A program made the position numbers and the translations under genes. The notes beneath the pieces are model-generated. The model made no database searches and was not told the origin of the DNA. It saw only the letters and a list, made by a program, of their open reading frames with translations. A stretch of 8,020 nucleotides of DNA from Opitutia bacterium (GTDB lineage Bacteria > Verrucomicrobiota > Verrucomicrobiia > Opitutales > UBA953), in contig CANHRV010000039.1 in NCBI GenBank assembly GCA_947463395.1, positions 1 to 8,020 on the forward strand, written 5' to 3'. Of the stretch, positions 5,781-8,020 are shown piece by piece. Numbering within the stretch: position 1 is the stretch's first letter; each line of letters opens with the position of its first letter.

Positions 5781-7161
5781 TTCAGTATTTATTTTTGCCG
5801 CTTTACTCTCGGGGTGTATCCATGAGGCGACCCCTCGACCTGAGAGCATTGTTCCACCAGCTCAGTTCACTACCACAGGTGAACCAGCGAAAGATCAGTG
5901 GTGGAAAAGTTTTAATGAGCCAGCCTTGGATGAATTAATTTTGCGGGCTTACAAAGCGAATCCTGATTTAAGTGTTGCTCAGGCGCGCTGGCGTTCAGCG
6001 CGTGCGACCGTTTTAGCTGCCAATGCAGATCTTTTGCCACGTTTAGACGCGCAAGCCTCTTTTGAATCATCGCGTAATTCAGCTGAATCAGGACGCAATT
6101 TTCCTGGTATGCCACGACGATTTGATATCTTAACCGTTGGTGGCCAAGTTTCGTGGGAGCTGGATATTTGGGGTCAGAATAAAGACCAAGCTCAAGCCGC
6201 TATCGCTGAGGCGATGGCCGCGAGTTATTCAGCGGATTATGCAAAAATCTCTTTGAGTGCGGAAGTGGCACGGCATTGGTTTTCTTTACAAGCGGCTCGG
6301 GTAGAGGCCGAGTGTTTGGCGGAAGAGTTTAAGGCGCGTTATCGGGAAATGGAATTAATCGAGAAATCGGTGAATGCGGGAATTTTGGCTTCCGATCCTT
6401 TATCAGCTGCGCGATTGGCGGCTGCCCAAGCTAAGTTAGAAGAAGGTCAAGCAATCCAGCGATTAGCGGCCATGGAAAACGCTTTGCGTGTTTTACTTGG
6501 GGCAAAGCCTGGCGAATCTTTACCGCCTTCTCCTTCGTTGGCAGAAAAGAAAACTCGACCTGAGTTTGGGGCGGGAGTGCCTTCGGCCTTATTGTTGCGA
6601 CGACCTGATTTAAGGGCAGCGGCCTCGAAGTTGGATGCAGCGATGTCTCGCGAAGGAGCTGCCCGCGCCGATTTTTATCCTCGGGTTACTTTGAATGGAC
6701 AGGCGGGTTGGCAGGCCGATCCTGCTTCTCGAGTTGGACGCGGATCCTCGGGATTTTGGTCACTCATGCCCAGCATCGACATTCCTCTTTTTGATGCGGA
6801 TCGTCGTAATGCCAATTTAGAATTGGCTCGTTCGGAAATTGAAATCGCGGGGGCTAATTGGCGTAAAGCTGTTCTCAATGCATTCCGTGAAGTGGAAGAT
6901 AGTTTGGTGGATTTACGTGAACTCGCCGTACAGGTCGATTTAGCTCAGCGTGTTTTGGAGGCGACGAAGGACCGTTACCAAAACGCGCAAACACGATTTG
7001 CTGCTGGCGTAGCCAATGAAATGGAAGTCGTCGTGGCTCAGCGCGATGTCGCGATGGCTCGTCGCACCTACGTGCGCTTAGAGCTCGAACGCTGTCAGGC
7101 TTCGGTAAGATTGATTGCCGCTACGGGTGGTGGTTGGACACAGTCGCCAAATACTCCCTAA
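5764..7161 (+). CDS. Outer-membrane efflux lipoprotein, NodT/OprM family (TolC-like)
   Basis: I place the start at ATG 5764, giving 465 residues, because it creates a perfect lipoprotein signal: MPKVNNSVFIFAALLSGC with lipobox LLSGC and acylated Cys18. Longer in-frame starts would bury this signal inside the upstream gene. The mature protein has the two repeats of the outer-membrane efflux family. Each has a helix-rich segment (for example NPDLSVAQARWRSARATVLAANADLLPRL and RRPDLRAAASKLDAAMSREGAARADFYPRV) leading into beta strands. The ending GGGW is the typical C-terminus of RND/ABC outer-membrane lipoproteins. The residue after Cys is Ile, consistent with outer-membrane sorting in the E. coli rule. 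It would form a trimeric channel docked to the adaptor. It overlaps that gene by 17 bases, so translation is probably coupled. The next gene begins 6 bases after the stop. Confidence 0.93.
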   Translation: MPKVNNSVFIFAALLSGCIHEATPRPESIVPPAQFTTTGEPAKDQWWKSFNEPALDELILRAYKANPDLSVAQARWRSARATVLAANADLLPRLDAQASFESSRNSAESGRNFPGMPRRFDILTVGGQVSWELDIWGQNKDQAQAAIAEAMAASYSADYAKISLSAEVARHWFSLQAARVEAECLAEEFKARYREMELIEKSVNAGILASDPLSAARLAAAQAKLEEGQAIQRLAAMENALRVLLGAKPGESLPPSPSLAEKKTRPEFGAGVPSALLLRRPDLRAAASKLDAAMSREGAARADFYPRVTLNGQAGWQADPASRVGRGSSGFWSLMPSIDIPLFDADRRNANLELARSEIEIAGANWRKAVLNAFREVEDSLVDLRELAVQVDLAQRVLEATKDRYQNAQTRFAAGVANEMEVVVAQRDVAMARRTYVRLELERCQASVRLIAATGGGWTQSPNTP

Positions 7162-7167
7162 TTTTTT

Positions 7168-7407
7168 ATGTCTCAACCACACATTCCCCAAAAAGCTCCT
7201 ATTCCTGTTCTTGTTGAAGCTGGGAAAACTTATTATTGGTGCTCTTGTGGCCATAGTAAGTCGCAACCATTTTGTGATGGAGCTCACAAAGGTTCGGCGT
7301 TTGCACCAGTTCCTTATAAAGCCGAAGCCAATGGCACGGTTTATTTCTGTGCCTGTAAGCACTCTAAGAAGGGCGCCTTGTGCGACGGATCGCATAAATC
7401 CCTTTAG
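7168..7407 (+). CDS. Tandem CDGSH-type iron-sulfur protein
   Basis: The product is 79 residues with two zinc-finger-CDGSH (mitoNEET-type) motifs. The first is CSCGHSKSQPFCDGAH at 25-40, a full match to C-x-C-x2-S-x3-P-x-C-D-G-(S/A/T)-H. The second is CACKHSKKGALCDGSH at 61-76, matching except that the usual Pro is Ala70. Each motif should bind one 2Fe-2S cluster through three Cys and one His, so the protein probably carries two clusters on one chain, as in CISD3/Miner2-type proteins. There is no membrane anchor or signal peptide, so it is probably cytosolic. Family roles include electron transfer and redox or iron-sulfur handling; the specific role here is unknown. It starts only 6 bases after the outer-membrane factor stop, with no terminator between, so it is likely co-transcribed with the exporter. 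No Shine-Dalgarno sequence is present. Confidence 0.93.
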   Translation: MSQPHIPQKAPIPVLVEAGKTYYWCSCGHSKSQPFCDGAHKGSAFAPVPYKAEANGTVYFCACKHSKKGALCDGSHKSL

Positions 7408-7511
7408 TTTCTTTGTGGGTTAAGTGATTTTCGGCATTTAACTTAAATAATCTCTCTGAATTCATCTGGTTCGAGATTTGCTAACGAGTGGAATCGGGTT
7501 AGTTTACATTT

Positions 7512-7736
7512 GTGCTTAGCCTTATTCAAATCGCCCGTGTTCTCGTCGGAGGCACTATTTTTGCCACGGGCTTGGTAGGCTTTGTTTTACCTTTTATCCC
7601 CGGAATCCCGTTACTTATTCTTGGAGCTAGCATTGGGTTAACCTGGCACCCCAAGGGTTTACGAATTTGGCGACGGATGAAATCAAAAGCGCTTCGGATC
7701 TTTTTTAAGAAGAAGCCCGACGCTTTGAAGACTTAA
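7512..7736 (+). CDS. Small membrane protein, YbaN (DUF454) / PGPGW-like
   Basis: The product is 74 residues, starting at GTG. Two hydrophobic helices (about 8-26 and 31-43) flank the motif VLPFIPGIPLLILGASIGL (25-43). This recalls the LP-x-LP-x-x-P-FLLL core of YbaN/DUF454 proteins and the PGPGW small membrane family (from memory). The C-terminal third is strongly basic (RIWRRMKSKALRIFFKKK) and should be cytoplasmic. The function of both families is poorly known. It is separated from the CDGSH gene by 104 bases with no convincing terminator. ACATTT precedes the GTG, as it precedes the permease ATG. Its 3' end overlaps, on the opposite strand, the last 32 bases of the coding region at 7705-8020. 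Confidence 0.7.
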   Translation: MLSLIQIARVLVGGTIFATGLVGFVLPFIPGIPLLILGASIGLTWHPKGLRIWRRMKSKALRIFFKKKPDALKT

Positions 7737-8020
7737 CATTTTTATTCTGATCAACCCGAGAGGAAAAAGACCCCATCGGGATTAACTTCCGCCGTTGATC
7801 GCAATAACTGACGAAAAGTTCATCATTGATGATGTAGTAAATAGCGTCCTGTTTAAAGAGCAGTCCGATGTCACAGGCGTCATCGAAGGTCAGGGGGGTC
7901 AGCCAGCCATCTTCAGCATGAGCAGGATTTTTAACTGAGTAGCCAGTAATCCGATAAATTTTTACCCCTAATTTTTTTAGAAAAGTTTTTAACTTTATAT
8001 CTGCGCGTTTGTTCCGAGTG
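7705..8020 (-). CDS. DUF3293-like protein, C-terminal part (start lies beyond the right edge)
   Basis: On the minus strand an open frame runs from the right window edge to a TAA at 7705-7707, giving 104 visible residues. The composition is protein-like: RNKRADIKLKTFLKKLG, then a YRITGYS strand, then GWLTPLTFDDACDIGLLFKQDAIYYIIND, then ELFVSYC. The pattern N-x2-R then a helix, a Gly strand, a W-containing loop, then A-x3-G-x2-F-x-Q-x-A-I-x-x-I matches the C-terminal half of DUF3293 proteins as I remember them (their 'LG..FGQNAivw' block). The function of that family is unknown. The basic tail KSSKRRASS lies in the overlap with the gene at 7512-7736, so the two genes converge with a 32-base overlap. 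The reading frame stays open through 315 bases while the other minus-strand frame tested is interrupted. The family call is from pattern memory. Confidence 0.72.
   Translation of the reverse strand, partial: TRNKRADIKLKTFLKKLGVKIYRITGYSVKNPAHAEDGWLTPLTFDDACDIGLLFKQDAIYYIINDELFVSYCDQRRKLIPMGSFSSRVDQNKNVKSSKRRASS

Noticed and set aside
7078..7423. Open frames on both strands over the CDGSH gene and the end of the outer-membrane factor
   Set aside because: The CDGSH frame carries two full metal-binding motifs. The other frames have no recognisable pattern and overlap two supported genes.
7420..7446. A/T-rich hairpin TTAAGT/ACTTAA after the CDGSH gene
   Set aside because: The stem is 6 bp with only one G-C pair, a 15-base loop and no U-tract; too weak to call a terminator.
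7749..7800. Nested inverted repeats GATCAAC/GTTGATC and CCCGA/TCGGG past the small membrane protein gene, as a possible terminator
   Set aside because: The arms are far apart, no T-run follows, and the region is inside the minus-strand DUF3293-like coding sequence.

Overview
The window comes from a Gram-negative bacterium of moderate G+C. It encodes a complete inner-membrane-to-outer-membrane exporter, ending in an outer-membrane lipoprotein. Several protein types (STR2-like PLP transferase, small CDGSH protein, DUF3293-like protein) and a lack of Shine-Dalgarno sequences at every visible start would fit the Verrucomicrobiota/Planctomycetota range. That placement is a guess; no rRNA or marker gene is present.

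Layout. Positions 1-1044 (+) hold the 3' part of a Cys/Met-metabolism PLP enzyme related to cystathionine gamma-synthase. It converges on a minus-strand gene (1090-1548) for a small secreted, charged, helical protein, with a G+C-rich hairpin terminator between them. A 156-base divergent intergenic region (1549-1704) with two hairpins and candidate promoters leads to an aquaporin-family channel (1705-2403). The channel keeps both NPA motifs but lacks the usual Arg after the second. A bulged hairpin (2411-2445) resembling one of the hairpins upstream of the aquaporin precedes a small four-helix membrane protein (2456-2824).

The core is a tightly packed exporter operon: FtsX/MacB-fold permease (2927-4117), ABC ATPase (4114-4842), HlyD/DevB-type membrane fusion protein (4854-5780) and NodT/OprM-type outer-membrane lipoprotein (5764-7161). 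Start-stop overlaps and very short gaps link the genes. Together they form a MacAB-TolC- or DevBCA-TolC-like trans-envelope pump that would take substrate from the inner membrane or periplasm and pass it out through the outer-membrane channel. The substrate cannot be read from sequence. An imperfect dyad (2874-2897) just upstream could be a regulator site.

Six bases after the outer-membrane factor begins a tandem CDGSH iron-sulfur protein (7168-7407), probably co-transcribed. A small YbaN/PGPGW-like membrane protein follows (7512-7736). Its 3' end overlaps, tail to tail, the end of a minus-strand coding region that runs off the right edge (7705-8020) and looks like the C-terminal part of a DUF3293 protein.

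No mobile element, CRISPR array, tRNA or rRNA was seen. Most of the window is ordinary chromosomal content. The least explained items are the repeated hairpin, the altered aquaporin filter and the partial gene at the right edge.
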